Assembly (NCBI RefSeq): GCF_902859735.1
Contig: NZ_CADIJY010000019.1
Coordinates: 1-64,000, forward strand
From: Achromobacter aegrifaciens
GTDB lineage: Bacteria > Pseudomonadota > Gammaproteobacteria > Burkholderiales > Burkholderiaceae_B
Direction: 5' to 3'
Length of the DNA: 64,000 nt
In this document: positions 37,402 to 45,741 of the stretch, piece by piece
Position numbering within the stretch: the first letter of the stretch is position 1
Layout of the letters: the number at the start of each line of letters is the position of its first letter
The notes under the pieces: model-generated
Told to the model about the DNA's origin: nothing
Seen by the model: the letters and a program-made list of their open reading frames with translations, nothing else
The model's database searches: none
Translations under genes and position numbers: made by a program

Positions 37402-38322
37402 TCAGATCGGATCCCAGCTCATCACGTCGGGCGAACGCTCCAGCGGATAGAAGTGCTTCTGCATTGCCGGAATGGCGACCTCGGCAATGCGCTGCGGCGT
37501 CCAGCCTTCGCTGAAATGGACGGAGCGCAAGGGCCGCGGCTGGCTCATCAGCATGATTTCGTTGGCACGCACTGCGAATATCTGGCCGCTGACCTCGCGC
37601 GCGGCGTCGCTGAGCAAGTACACGGCCATCGGCGCAATCTTGCCCGCCTCCATTTTCTTGAGCTTTTCCACGCGGTCCCGCTGTTGCGGCGTATCGGTGG
37701 GGATGGAACTGGTCATGCGGCTCCAGGCCGAAGGGGCGATGCAGTTGGAGCGCACGCCATACCGCCCCATATCCAGCGCAATCATCTTGGACAGGGCCAC
37801 GATGCCCAGCTTGGCCGCTCCGTAATTGGCCTGGCCAAAGTTGCCGATCAGCCCTGAAGTCGAGGTCATGTGCACCATCGCGCCGCTCTCCTGTTCGCGA
37901 AAGTGCGTGGCAGCAGCCCTGCTGACGAAGAATGTGCCATCCAGATGCACCGCGATGACGGCCCGCCATTCTTCCTCGCTCATCTTGTGGAAAGAGCGGT
38001 CGCGCAGGTTGCCCGCGTTGTTGACCACGCCATCGATGCGGCCGAAGTGATCCATGGCGCACTGGACGATGGCGTTGGCGGACGCGTACGTCGCGACTGA
38101 ATCGAAGTTGGCGACGGCCGTCCCGCCCGCGGCGCGGATCTCGGCGACGACTGCGTCCGCAGGCGCCACCGCGGCGGACAGGTCATCGCCATTGAGCGCG
38201 ACCCCGATATCGTTGACCACGACCTTGGCGCCCTCGGCCGCCAATTGCAAAGCTATCTCTCGGCCGATGCCGCCCCCGGCCCCGGTCACCACCGCCACTT
38301 TGCCTTCCATCATGCGTTCCAT
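37402..38322 (-). CDS. Short-chain dehydrogenase/reductase
   Basis: 306 aa. Cofactor loop TGAGGGIGREIA, NNAGNLRD, catalytic Ser in HMTSTSGLIG and YGAAK (Tyr-x3-Lys). It resembles the dehydrogenase domain of peroxisomal multifunctional enzyme 2, which oxidises (R)-3-hydroxyacyl-CoA, and it is encoded next to a hydratase-2 homologue. GAGGAG lies nine nt before the ATG at 38322. Confidence 0.9.
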   Translation of the reverse strand: MERMMEGKVAVVTGAGGGIGREIALQLAAEGAKVVVNDIGVALNGDDLSAAVAPADAVVAEIRAAGGTAVANFDSVATYASANAIVQCAMDHFGRIDGVVNNAGNLRDRSFHKMSEEEWRAVIAVHLDGTFFVSRAAATHFREQESGAMVHMTSTSGLIGNFGQANYGAAKLGIVALSKMIALDMGRYGVRSNCIAPSAWSRMTSSIPTDTPQQRDRVEKLKKMEAGKIAPMAVYLLSDAAREVSGQIFAVRANEIMLMSQPRPLRSVHFSEGWTPQRIAEVAIPAMQKHFYPLERSPDVMSWDPI

Positions 38323-38341
38323 GCCTGTGTCTCCTCAAAGC

Positions 38342-38369
38342 GGGCCTGCCGGCTGCCTGCGGCAGACCC
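38342..38369 (-). terminator. Imperfect hairpin between the Bug receptor and SDR genes
   Basis: Arms around GGGCCTGCCG and CGGCAGACCC pair with one mismatch in the 62-bp gap. There is no T tract, so it may be a partial terminator or an mRNA processing or stability element. Confidence 0.25.
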
Positions 38370-38384
38370 GATACTGTCGATTGC

Positions 38385-39410
38385 CTACTCGGTCGTTACG
38401 TTGGCGCGGCGCACCACCTCGGCCCACTTCCTTCCCTCGCTGCCGATGAAGGCGGCGAACTCCGCGGGCGTATCGGGATTGGGCACCGCTCCCTGGTCGC
38501 GGATCTGCTTCTGCATGTCGGGCGTCTGGATGATGGCGACCACCTGCTTGTTGATCTCCGACACGACGTCGTCCGGCGTCTTGGCGGGCGCCCACAGGCC
38601 GAACCACGACACGACCTCGTAGCCGGGCACGCCCGCCTCCGCCACGGTGGGCACGTCGGGCAGCTGGTCGCTGCGCTGGGCCGAGGTCACTGCCAGCACC
38701 TTCAGCCGGCCCGCCTTGATATGCGGCAACGCCGAAGGCAGGTTGTCAAAGATCATCGAGATCTGGCCGCCCAGCAGATCCGTCACGGCCGGCGTGCTGC
38801 CTTTGTAGGGCACATGCACCATGTCGACGCCGGTCATCATCTTGAACGTCTCGCCTGACATGTGCAGCGTGCTTCCGTGTCCGGAAGAGCCGAAGGTGAG
38901 CTTGCCGGGATGGGCGCGGCCGTAGGCGATCAGCTCCTTCACGGTGTCGTATGGCGCGTTCTTGGGCACCACCAGGGCATTCGGCACCATGGCGGTACGC
39001 GTGATCGGCGCGAAGTCCTTGATCGCGTCGTAGGGCATGGATTTGTAGAGACTGGGATTGATGGCGTGCGTGCCTATCGTGCCCATCACGAGCGTGTAGC
39101 CGTCCGGCGCGGCGCGCGCCACCTGCGCGGTGCCGATGTTGCCGCCCGCGCCGGGCTTGTTTTCGACCACCACGGACACGCCCCAGTGTTCGCTCAGGCG
39201 CTGGCCTATCACGCGTGCCAGGATATCGGTCGTGCCGCCCGCCGAGAACGGCACGTTTATCGTCACCGGCTTGTTGGGAAAGCCCTGCGCCGTCTGCGCG
39301 CCCGCCGCGCCGGCGCCCAGCAGGGCCGCCACTCCCAGCAACGCCAGGAACGTCAGGGGACGCTTGCGCGCAGAAGCTGCGGGCGCGTCTTTTTTGATTG
39401 TCTTGAACAT
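38385..39410 (-). CDS. Bug-family periplasmic solute receptor (tripartite tricarboxylate transport)
   Basis: 341 aa. A long N-terminal export signal (cut near AGAQTA) precedes the Bug fold: PNKPVTINVPFSAGGTTDILAR, ENKPGAGGNIG, PDGYTLVMG and VPNALVV. Bug proteins, greatly expanded in Bordetella and relatives, bind carboxylates or small aromatics. The membrane partners TctA and TctB are not in the window. Its place inside the CoA cluster suggests it captures the cluster's substrate. Confidence 0.9.
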   Translation of the reverse strand: MFKTIKKDAPAASARKRPLTFLALLGVAALLGAGAAGAQTAQGFPNKPVTINVPFSAGGTTDILARVIGQRLSEHWGVSVVVENKPGAGGNIGTAQVARAAPDGYTLVMGTIGTHAINPSLYKSMPYDAIKDFAPITRTAMVPNALVVPKNAPYDTVKELIAYGRAHPGKLTFGSSGHGSTLHMSGETFKMMTGVDMVHVPYKGSTPAVTDLLGGQISMIFDNLPSALPHIKAGRLKVLAVTSAQRSDQLPDVPTVAEAGVPGYEVVSWFGLWAPAKTPDDVVSEINKQVVAIIQTPDMQKQIRDQGAVPNPDTPAEFAAFIGSEGRKWAEVVRRANVTTE

Positions 39411-39452
39411 AGTCTCCTCGCTTTTCTTATCCAGGTTCAGAGGCGGTCCGCC

Positions 39453-39665
39453 TCAATCCAGCACAGCAAGATCCTGCCCTTCCTCCACTTCATCGCCGAC
39501 CGCAACCAGAATCTGCGCGATACGGCCTGCTGCCTCGCTTTCCACGGGAATTTCCATCTTCATGGACTCGACCTTGAAGGCCTCGTCGCCCGTCTGAATC
39601 CGTGCCCCCTCTTCCACGCAACACGCGACCACACGGCCTGCCACGTTGGAGACGATTTTTTTCAT
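39453..39665 (-). CDS. Free-standing biotin carboxyl carrier protein
   Basis: 70 aa, just one biotinyl domain. The biotin-accepting Lys is Lys36 in ESMKMEIPV. It carries CO2 between the biotin carboxylase and carboxyltransferase encoded directly upstream. The start overlaps the biotin carboxylase stop (ATGA). In most acyl-CoA carboxylases of this kind the carrier is fused to the carboxylase, so the split form is notable. Confidence 0.88.
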   Translation of the reverse strand: MKKIVSNVAGRVVACCVEEGARIQTGDEAFKVESMKMEIPVESEAAGRIAQILVAVGDEVEEGQDLAVLD

Positions 39666-41035
39666 GCCAGCTCCTTTACCGACTCTGTTGAAATCACTGC
39701 CTGCAAGCCGTCAACGGTCATCGCACCGGCCTGGAACCGCTCCGACGCGAGCACCTGAAGAATCATGGGAATGTTGGTCTTGATGCCCTCTATCCGCATC
39801 GCGCCGAGCGCGCCGGTCAACTCGCGGATGGCGGCGGCGCGATCATCGGCATGCGCGATGACTTTCGCCACCATGGGGTCGTAATGGCTGGAAACCCGGT
39901 TGCCCCGCGCGTAGCCCGTCTCTATCCGCAGGCCTGGGCGAGGCGGCGGCAACTCGAACGCTTTCAGAACGCCGGGAGATGGCAGGAAACGCACGGGATC
40001 CTCGGCATACACGCGCGCCTCGATCGCATGTCCCGCTACGGCGGGCGGCCTGTCAATCACCGACGACAGCTTTTCGCCCGCAGCCAGGCGGATTTGCGCC
40101 TGCACGATGTCCACGCCGGTGACCGCTTCCGAGATGGCGTGCTCGACCTGCAGGCGCGTATTGACCTCCAGGAACGAAAAGCCGCTGTCCGGCGTGTACA
40201 GCATCTCCACCGTTCCGATGACGTCGTAGCCGATCTTCCCCAGGATCGCCGACAGCCGTTCGGCCATGCCAGCCACGGCCTGGCGGTCGATGGCCGGCGC
40301 CGGCGCTTCCTCGATCACCTTCTGGTATCTGCGCTGGGTGGAACAGTCCCGTTCGAACAGGGACAGGACATTGCCAAACCTGTCCGCCAGGAACTGGAAT
40401 TCGATATGCCGCGGCGACGGCACGAATCGCTCCAGGTACAGCGCGGCATTGGCAAACGCCTTTTCGGCCATGCCGCTGGCGCGTTCCCAGCAGTCGGACA
40501 GCGATTGCGGATCGTGGACGGGGATCATGCCTATGCCTCCGCCACCGCCCGCAGGCTTGATCAGCACCGGATACCCGAGTGCGTCGGCGGCCTGGCGTAC
40601 CGCGACCATGTCGTCGCGAGGCAGGATGCCGGTGCTGCCGCCTGCCTGCAGGCCATGCCGTTGCATCAACTCGCGCGCGCTCGCCTTGTTGCCCAGCACA
40701 TCGATCCACCTGGACGAAGGTCCGATGAAGCAATGCCCCGCCGCTTCCACTCTGCGTGCGAATTGCGCGTTCTCGGAAAGGAATCCGTAGCCCGGATGCA
40801 GCGCATCGGCTCCACAGCGCGCCATGACCTCAAGCAGCAGGTCCTGGTTGAGATAGCTGGCCCGCGCCGGCGCGGGCCCGATGCAGTAGCTCTCATCGGC
40901 CTGGAGCACGTACGGCAGGTCGGCATCGGCCTCGGAGTACACCGCCACGGATTGCAGGCCCAGCGCCTTCACGGCACGCAGGATGCGCGCGGCAGCGGCC
41001 CCCCGGTTGGCAATCAGGATCTTCTTCATCTGCAT
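39662..41035 (-). CDS. Biotin carboxylase subunit of an acyl-CoA carboxylase
   Basis: 457 aa, the length of AccC without a fused carrier. ATP-grasp enzyme: KKILIANRGAAAARILRA, HPGYGFLSENAQFA, the Gly-rich KPAGGGGGIGM loop and FLEVNTRLQVEHA with catalytic residues. It carboxylates biotin using ATP and bicarbonate. It is not the housekeeping AccC, judging by its partners: a carboxyltransferase 4 bp upstream and a free carrier overlapping downstream. Confidence 0.92.
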   Translation of the reverse strand: MQMKKILIANRGAAAARILRAVKALGLQSVAVYSEADADLPYVLQADESYCIGPAPARASYLNQDLLLEVMARCGADALHPGYGFLSENAQFARRVEAAGHCFIGPSSRWIDVLGNKASARELMQRHGLQAGGSTGILPRDDMVAVRQAADALGYPVLIKPAGGGGGIGMIPVHDPQSLSDCWERASGMAEKAFANAALYLERFVPSPRHIEFQFLADRFGNVLSLFERDCSTQRRYQKVIEEAPAPAIDRQAVAGMAERLSAILGKIGYDVIGTVEMLYTPDSGFSFLEVNTRLQVEHAISEAVTGVDIVQAQIRLAAGEKLSSVIDRPPAVAGHAIEARVYAEDPVRFLPSPGVLKAFELPPPRPGLRIETGYARGNRVSSHYDPMVAKVIAHADDRAAAIRELTGALGAMRIEGIKTNIPMILQVLASERFQAGAMTVDGLQAVISTESVKELA

Positions 41036-41039
41036 CCTC

Positions 41040-42584
41040 TCAGGGCCGGTATCCGGTGGTCACCTGGCCGGGCCGGCGCAGCGGCGCGGCCAGATTGGCG
41101 AACTCGACCAGGCGCGCTCGCGTGCAGGCCGGATCGATGATGTCCTCGATGACGAAGGCCTCCGCGCTGCGGAACGGGGACGTCAGGGCCCGCACTCTTT
41201 CCTCGATCTCCGCGCGCTTGGCTTCCGGGTCGGCGGCCGCCTCGATCTCGGACCGGTACGCCACCTCCAGGCCGCCCTCGATGGGCAGCGAGCCCCATTG
41301 CGCCGATGGCCAGGCATATCGGAAGTTGAAGCGGCTGGAATTCTGATGGCCGCCCGCTGCCACGCCGAAAGCGCGCCGCATGATCAGCGAGAACCAGGGC
41401 ACCGTCGACTGCGCGACCGCCGTCAGCGCCCTCACCCCGGCGCGCATCACGCCGTCCTTCTCGGCTTCCAGACCGATCTGGAAACCCGCGATGTCGACCA
41501 GGTTCACCACCGGCAAATGGAAGGTCTCGGCCAGATCGACCAGGCGGGTGAATTTCTCGGCGGTATGCCGGTCCCAACCGCCGCCATAGTGATAAGGGTT
41601 GCTGGCGGCGAACAGCACCGGCCAGCCATCCACCCGGGCCAGGCCGCCGACAATGGCCTTGCCCCAATGCCGGCCGATTTCGAACACGCTGCCGGGATCG
41701 AACAAGGTTTCCAGTATCGGCCGGATCTTGTAGACCTTGCGCGTGTCCTTCGGGATGGCCGTGCGCAGCCAGTCCTGGTCCGCAGCCACGGTCGGGATCT
41801 CGCCCCTGGGCGCAAGATCGTGCACGGAGGCGGGCATGTACGACAGGAAGCGCCGCGCGGCCGCGAAGGCCTCGTCCTCGGAATCCACCTCGTCGTCCAC
41901 CACGCCATTGCGCGTATGGATGGCGCTTCCACCCAGTTCGTTCTTGCCCAGATTCTGGCCGATCTTGGCCACCACCGGTGGACCCGCGATGAACAGCTGC
42001 GAAGTGTCCTTCACCATGACGGAATAGTGGCTGCCCGCCACGCGCGCAGCCCCTTGGCCCGCCACCGATCCGAGGGCCAGCGACACCACCGGGACCTGCG
42101 CCAGGTTGCGCGCCACATAGGCCCAGATCTTCATCTTCGGCAGCAGCGCATGCCCCATCTTCTCGATGTTCCTGACCGAGCCGCCGCCGCCCGTACCGTC
42201 GATGAGGCGCACCAGCGGAATGCGCAGATCGAACGCCATCTGCTCGGCGAATATCATCTTGTCGCCCACGGCGCCGTCGTTCGCGCCGCCGCGCACGGTG
42301 AAGTCGTCGCCCACGACCACGACGTTTTTACGGTCCAGCGCCGCGCGCCCCATGATCACGTTCGAGGGCATCACGTGGACCAGGCGGCCCTGTTCGTCAT
42401 ATTCGCCGCTGCCGGCCAATCCGCCGACTTCGACGAACGAACCGCCGTCGACCAGCCGTTCGATCCGTTGGCGGATGTCCAGCTTGCCTGCGTCATGCTG
42501 ACGCTTCACCTTGTCCTCGCCCCCCATGCGCAGGGAAAACGCCTTGCGGCGCGCCAGTTCGTCCAATTCCTGCGTCCAGCTCAT
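41040..42584 (-). CDS. Acyl-CoA carboxylase, carboxyltransferase subunit
   Basis: 514 aa from the ATG at 42584, which has GGAGGAAGCA just before it. This is the fused alpha/beta carboxyltransferase of the propionyl/methylcrotonyl/geranyl-CoA carboxylase family: GKLDIRQRIERLVDGGSF, IDGTGGGGSVRN, LGSVAGQGAARVAGSHYSVM and the second crotonase-like half with FNFRYAWPSAQWGS. It moves CO2 from biotin to an acyl-CoA. Which acyl-CoA cannot be read from sequence. Confidence 0.9.
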   Translation of the reverse strand: MSWTQELDELARRKAFSLRMGGEDKVKRQHDAGKLDIRQRIERLVDGGSFVEVGGLAGSGEYDEQGRLVHVMPSNVIMGRAALDRKNVVVVGDDFTVRGGANDGAVGDKMIFAEQMAFDLRIPLVRLIDGTGGGGSVRNIEKMGHALLPKMKIWAYVARNLAQVPVVSLALGSVAGQGAARVAGSHYSVMVKDTSQLFIAGPPVVAKIGQNLGKNELGGSAIHTRNGVVDDEVDSEDEAFAAARRFLSYMPASVHDLAPRGEIPTVAADQDWLRTAIPKDTRKVYKIRPILETLFDPGSVFEIGRHWGKAIVGGLARVDGWPVLFAASNPYHYGGGWDRHTAEKFTRLVDLAETFHLPVVNLVDIAGFQIGLEAEKDGVMRAGVRALTAVAQSTVPWFSLIMRRAFGVAAGGHQNSSRFNFRYAWPSAQWGSLPIEGGLEVAYRSEIEAAADPEAKRAEIEERVRALTSPFRSAEAFVIEDIIDPACTRARLVEFANLAAPLRRPGQVTTGYRP

Positions 42585-42616
42585 TGCTTCCTCCCATGAC
42601 GGCGCCAGCCTGAAAC

Positions 42617-43285
42617 TCAGGGCGCCAGTTCGATCCACGCCTCGTCCAGCGTCAGTTCCACCGCGGTCCGCGCCTGCAGCGCCGCGAAATCCAGGCCGCT
42701 CACCATCGCCCGCACATGCAGCCCGTCCGGCCTGATGTCCAGGATGGCCAGATCGCTATAGATGCGATCCACCACGGCCTTGCCGGTAAGGGGATAAGTG
42801 CATGCGGGCACGATCTTTGGCCGGCCGTCGCGATCCACGTGCTGCATCATCACGAAGATGCGCTTGGCGCCCGCCACCAGATCCATGGCCCCGCCGACCG
42901 CCGGTATCGAGTCTTCGCGCCCCGTGTCCCAGTTGGCCAGGTCGCCGTCGGCCGACACCTGGAAGGCGCCCAGCACGGTGAGATCGATATGGCCGCCGCG
43001 CATCATCGAAAAGGACACGACGTGATCGGTGATCGACGCCCCGATGTCCAGCGCGACGGGCTCCTTGCTGGCGTTGAGCAGATCCCCGTCGACCTCGGCG
43101 CCTGGCGGCAGGCCTTTCATGCCCAGGATGCCATTTTCGCTATGCAGTACCACGCCGCGCTCCGGCTTCAGGTAATCCGCCACCGACGTCGGCATGCCTA
43201 TGCCCAGATTGACGTACGAAGCGGGCGGAATGTCGTCGGCGACGATCTGCGCCATGCGCGCGCGGGACAGGCTATTGATGCTCAT
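42617..43285 (-). CDS. CoA-transferase subunit B
   Basis: 222 aa. Family I CoA-transferase beta subunit: LGIGMPTSVADYL and the catalytic Glu in LHSENGILGMKG, which forms the glutamyl-CoA thioester. It works with subunit A, whose gene overlaps it by 14 nt. Together they should activate an acid by CoA exchange with a donor such as succinyl-CoA or acetyl-CoA. Confidence 0.93.
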   Translation of the reverse strand: MSINSLSRARMAQIVADDIPPASYVNLGIGMPTSVADYLKPERGVVLHSENGILGMKGLPPGAEVDGDLLNASKEPVALDIGASITDHVVSFSMMRGGHIDLTVLGAFQVSADGDLANWDTGREDSIPAVGGAMDLVAGAKRIFVMMQHVDRDGRPKIVPACTYPLTGKAVVDRIYSDLAILDIRPDGLHVRAMVSGLDFAALQARTAVELTLDEAWIELAP

Positions 43286-43961
43286 TGGGGCACTCGACGA
43301 TGCGTTGAACGAATATTCCGGGCGTCACGACCTGTTCCGGCGCCAACGCCCCCAGCGGCACCACCTGGTCGACCTGAGCCACCGTGAGCCTTGCGGCCAT
43401 GCACATCACTGGTCCGAAATTGCGGCTGGCGTAGCGGTAGGTCAGATTGCCCGCGCTGTCGCCGTACTGGGCCTTCACGAAGGCCACATCGCCCGGCAAC
43501 GGCTCTTCCAGCACATACCCCCGGCCGTTGATGGAGCGCGTTTCCTTGCCTTGCGCCAGCCGCGTCCCATAGGCCGTGGGCGTGAAGAAAGGTCCCATGC
43601 CCGCGCCAGCGGCGCGCAGGCGTTCGGCCAAGGTGCCCTGCGGCACCACCTCCAGCTCGATCCTGCCCGCCGCATACCATTCGCCGAACGCGGCGGCATT
43701 GGGCTTCCTGGGATTGGAGGAACGGGCGAAGGAGCAGATCACCTTGCGCACCCGCCCCGCACGGATCAACTGGCTCAAGCCCGGCTCGCCATTGCCGGCG
43801 TTGTTGTTGACGATGGTCAGTTCGCGCGCGCCGGTTTCCAGCAGCGTCTGCAACAGTTCCGTTGGCACGCCGGATGCGCCGAACCCGCCGATCAGCAGTG
43901 TGGCGCCATCCTCCACCCCGGCCACGGCGGACTCCAAAGTAGGCACGATCTTGTTCAACAT
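43272..43961 (-). CDS. CoA-transferase subunit A
   Basis: 229 aa from the ATG at 43961; an in-frame ATG at 43973 would add four residues. Features: GATLLIGGFGASGVPTELL, IVNNNAGNGEPGLS and ICSFARSSN. It is the CoA-binding partner of subunit B in a family I CoA-transferase of the 3-oxoacid or 3-oxoadipate type. Confidence 0.92.
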   Translation of the reverse strand: MLNKIVPTLESAVAGVEDGATLLIGGFGASGVPTELLQTLLETGARELTIVNNNAGNGEPGLSQLIRAGRVRKVICSFARSSNPRKPNAAAFGEWYAAGRIELEVVPQGTLAERLRAAGAGMGPFFTPTAYGTRLAQGKETRSINGRGYVLEEPLPGDVAFVKAQYGDSAGNLTYRYASRNFGPVMCMAARLTVAQVDQVVPLGALAPEQVVTPGIFVQRIVECPNEHQ

Positions 43962-44020
43962 TGCTTTCCCCATGGCGATGGATGCGGTCGTTCCGCCTCT
44001 ACCGCAAACTTGTCGGACGG

Positions 44021-45193
44021 TCAGAGCGCAGGCAAGGCGCTCAGGATCGCGGTGGACTGGCTGGACAAGGTCCCGCCGTTGCCATGCACCAGAGCCAGGT
44101 TCGGATCCTTCAACTGGCGCTCTCCGCATTCGCCGCGCAACTGCCTGACGGCCTCGACCATGAGAAATACGCCGTACATGCCGGGATGCACGCAGGACAA
44201 GCCGCCGCCGTTGGTATTGACCGCCAGCCGCCCGCCCGGCGCGATTGCGCCGTCGTCCACGAACGCGCCGCCCTCGCCCTTCTGGCAGAAACCCAGGTCT
44301 TCCAGGAACAGGATGGTGTTGATGGTGAAGGCGTCATACAACATGGCCAGGTCCATGTCCTTTGCAGATACGCCGGCCATCTCGTAGCAGCGCCTGCCCG
44401 ATTCAAGCGCCGCCGTCACCGTCAGGTCATGCATGGAGGAAACCTGCCGGTTCCACACCGCGGTGGCGTTGCCCATCACGTACACCGGCTTCCTGGCGCA
44501 ATCGCGAGCCCGGTCCGAGCGCGTCAGCACAAAGGCGCCCGCGCCATCGCTGACCATGCAGCAGTCGCGAACGGTAAAGGGCTCGCAGACCGGACGCGCA
44601 GCCTCTACATCCGCCAGCGACAGCGGCTCGCGCATGGTGGCGTCGGGGTTCAACTGCGCCCATTTCCGCGCGGCCACCGCCACTTCCGATAATTGCTTGC
44701 GCGTGGTGCCGTACTGGTGCATGTGGCGGCTCGCGGCCAACGCATACGCCGCCACCGGCAAAGGCGGGTCATAGGGCGTTTCGTAGGGCTGAGGGTCTAG
44801 GGATTTCCGCGCGCGAGTCAGATCGGCGCGGTTGAACTTGGCGGTGCGCTGGGTGCTGCCGTAGCAGACCAGGACCGCATTGCATTGCCCGGACGCCAGC
44901 GCGTGCATTGCGGGCAGCAGATGCGCCACGTAGCTGGAGCCGCCTATCATGGTGCTGTCCAGGAAGGTCGGCCGTATGCCCAGATACTCGACCACCGACA
45001 TCGCCCACATCGGCGACAGGGAACTGCATGTCGTAATGCCGTCTATGTCCTTCAGGCTCAGGCCCGCATCAGCGATCGCAGCCATGGCGGCCTGCGCCAG
45101 CACCTCCTGCTCGGTATAACCGCGGGCCTGCCCCAGCCCGGCCTGCCCCACGCCCACCACGGCAGTCTTGCCCCTCAAATCGCGCAGCGTCAT
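44021..45193 (-). CDS. Thiolase-fold (SCP2/Ltp type) enzyme, possibly a retro-aldolase
   Basis: 390 aa from the ATG at 45193, which overlaps the DUF35 stop (ATGA). The thiolase fold is clear (AVVGVGQAGLG, LVCYGSTQ and the C-terminal NTNGGGLSCVHPGMYG). At the place where thiolases have the nucleophilic Cys the sequence reads DSTMIGGSSYVAH, with no Cys. This is the pattern of the Ltp2-type enzymes of steroid side-chain breakdown, which cleave a C-C bond as retro-aldolases together with a DUF35 protein. Alternatively it is an inactive or differently acting thiolase. Confidence 0.8.
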   Translation of the reverse strand: MTLRDLRGKTAVVGVGQAGLGQARGYTEQEVLAQAAMAAIADAGLSLKDIDGITTCSSLSPMWAMSVVEYLGIRPTFLDSTMIGGSSYVAHLLPAMHALASGQCNAVLVCYGSTQRTAKFNRADLTRARKSLDPQPYETPYDPPLPVAAYALAASRHMHQYGTTRKQLSEVAVAARKWAQLNPDATMREPLSLADVEAARPVCEPFTVRDCCMVSDGAGAFVLTRSDRARDCARKPVYVMGNATAVWNRQVSSMHDLTVTAALESGRRCYEMAGVSAKDMDLAMLYDAFTINTILFLEDLGFCQKGEGGAFVDDGAIAPGGRLAVNTNGGGLSCVHPGMYGVFLMVEAVRQLRGECGERQLKDPNLALVHGNGGTLSSQSTAILSALPAL

Positions 45194-45591
45194 GCCACTG
45201 CTCCCATAGGCACAAAGACCACTTTCGCCGCCTCGCCGTCTCCAACGATCCTGGCGCTGACGCGCATGCCGATCCGCACATGTCCAGGCGCGATCTCCGC
45301 GACACGGCTCATCATCCGCACGCCTTCCGGCAGATCCACGAGGCACACGTTGTAGTCGCCGCCCTGCTCCGCATCGCGATACACGGTGGTGCTGGCGTAC
45401 ACCACGCCCTCCCCCGCGGGGCTGAACCAATCCAATGCCGCGCCGCCGCAATGGGGGCATACGCAGCGCGGATAGAACACCGCCTGACTGCAATCGGCGC
45501 AGCGTTGGATCTGAAACCGGCCTGCCGCCAGGCCCTCCAGATAAACCTGCTCGGGTCCGCCCGCTGCCTGCGCACTGCTCTGGATCTCCAC
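45190..45591 (-). CDS. DUF35 zinc-ribbon/OB-fold protein
   Basis: 133 aa from a GTG at 45591 with AGGAGA close upstream; an ATG at 45627 would add 12 residues. The N-terminal zinc ribbon has CADC and CVCPHC, and the OB fold follows. Such proteins are partners of SCP2-type thiolases and of the Ltp2 aldolase, where they bind acyl-CoA. The stop overlaps the start of the thiolase-like gene, so a complex is likely. It is the first gene of the catabolic cluster. Confidence 0.85.
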   Translation of the reverse strand: MEIQSSAQAAGGPEQVYLEGLAAGRFQIQRCADCSQAVFYPRCVCPHCGGAALDWFSPAGEGVVYASTTVYRDAEQGGDYNVCLVDLPEGVRMMSRVAEIAPGHVRIGMRVSARIVGDGEAAKVVFVPMGAVA

Positions 45592-45741
45592 CCTTGTCTC
45601 CTGTCGTCTTTTTGAACCTGCCAACATTGCGGCTCAGTGTAGGGACAGGCGTGCGGCAGATAAACGGACCCGAGGGCAAATCACCTTTAACTTTGCGCGC
45701 GGGAATGGCTAAGATGGCGTGCACCCATCAGTCCGACCGCC

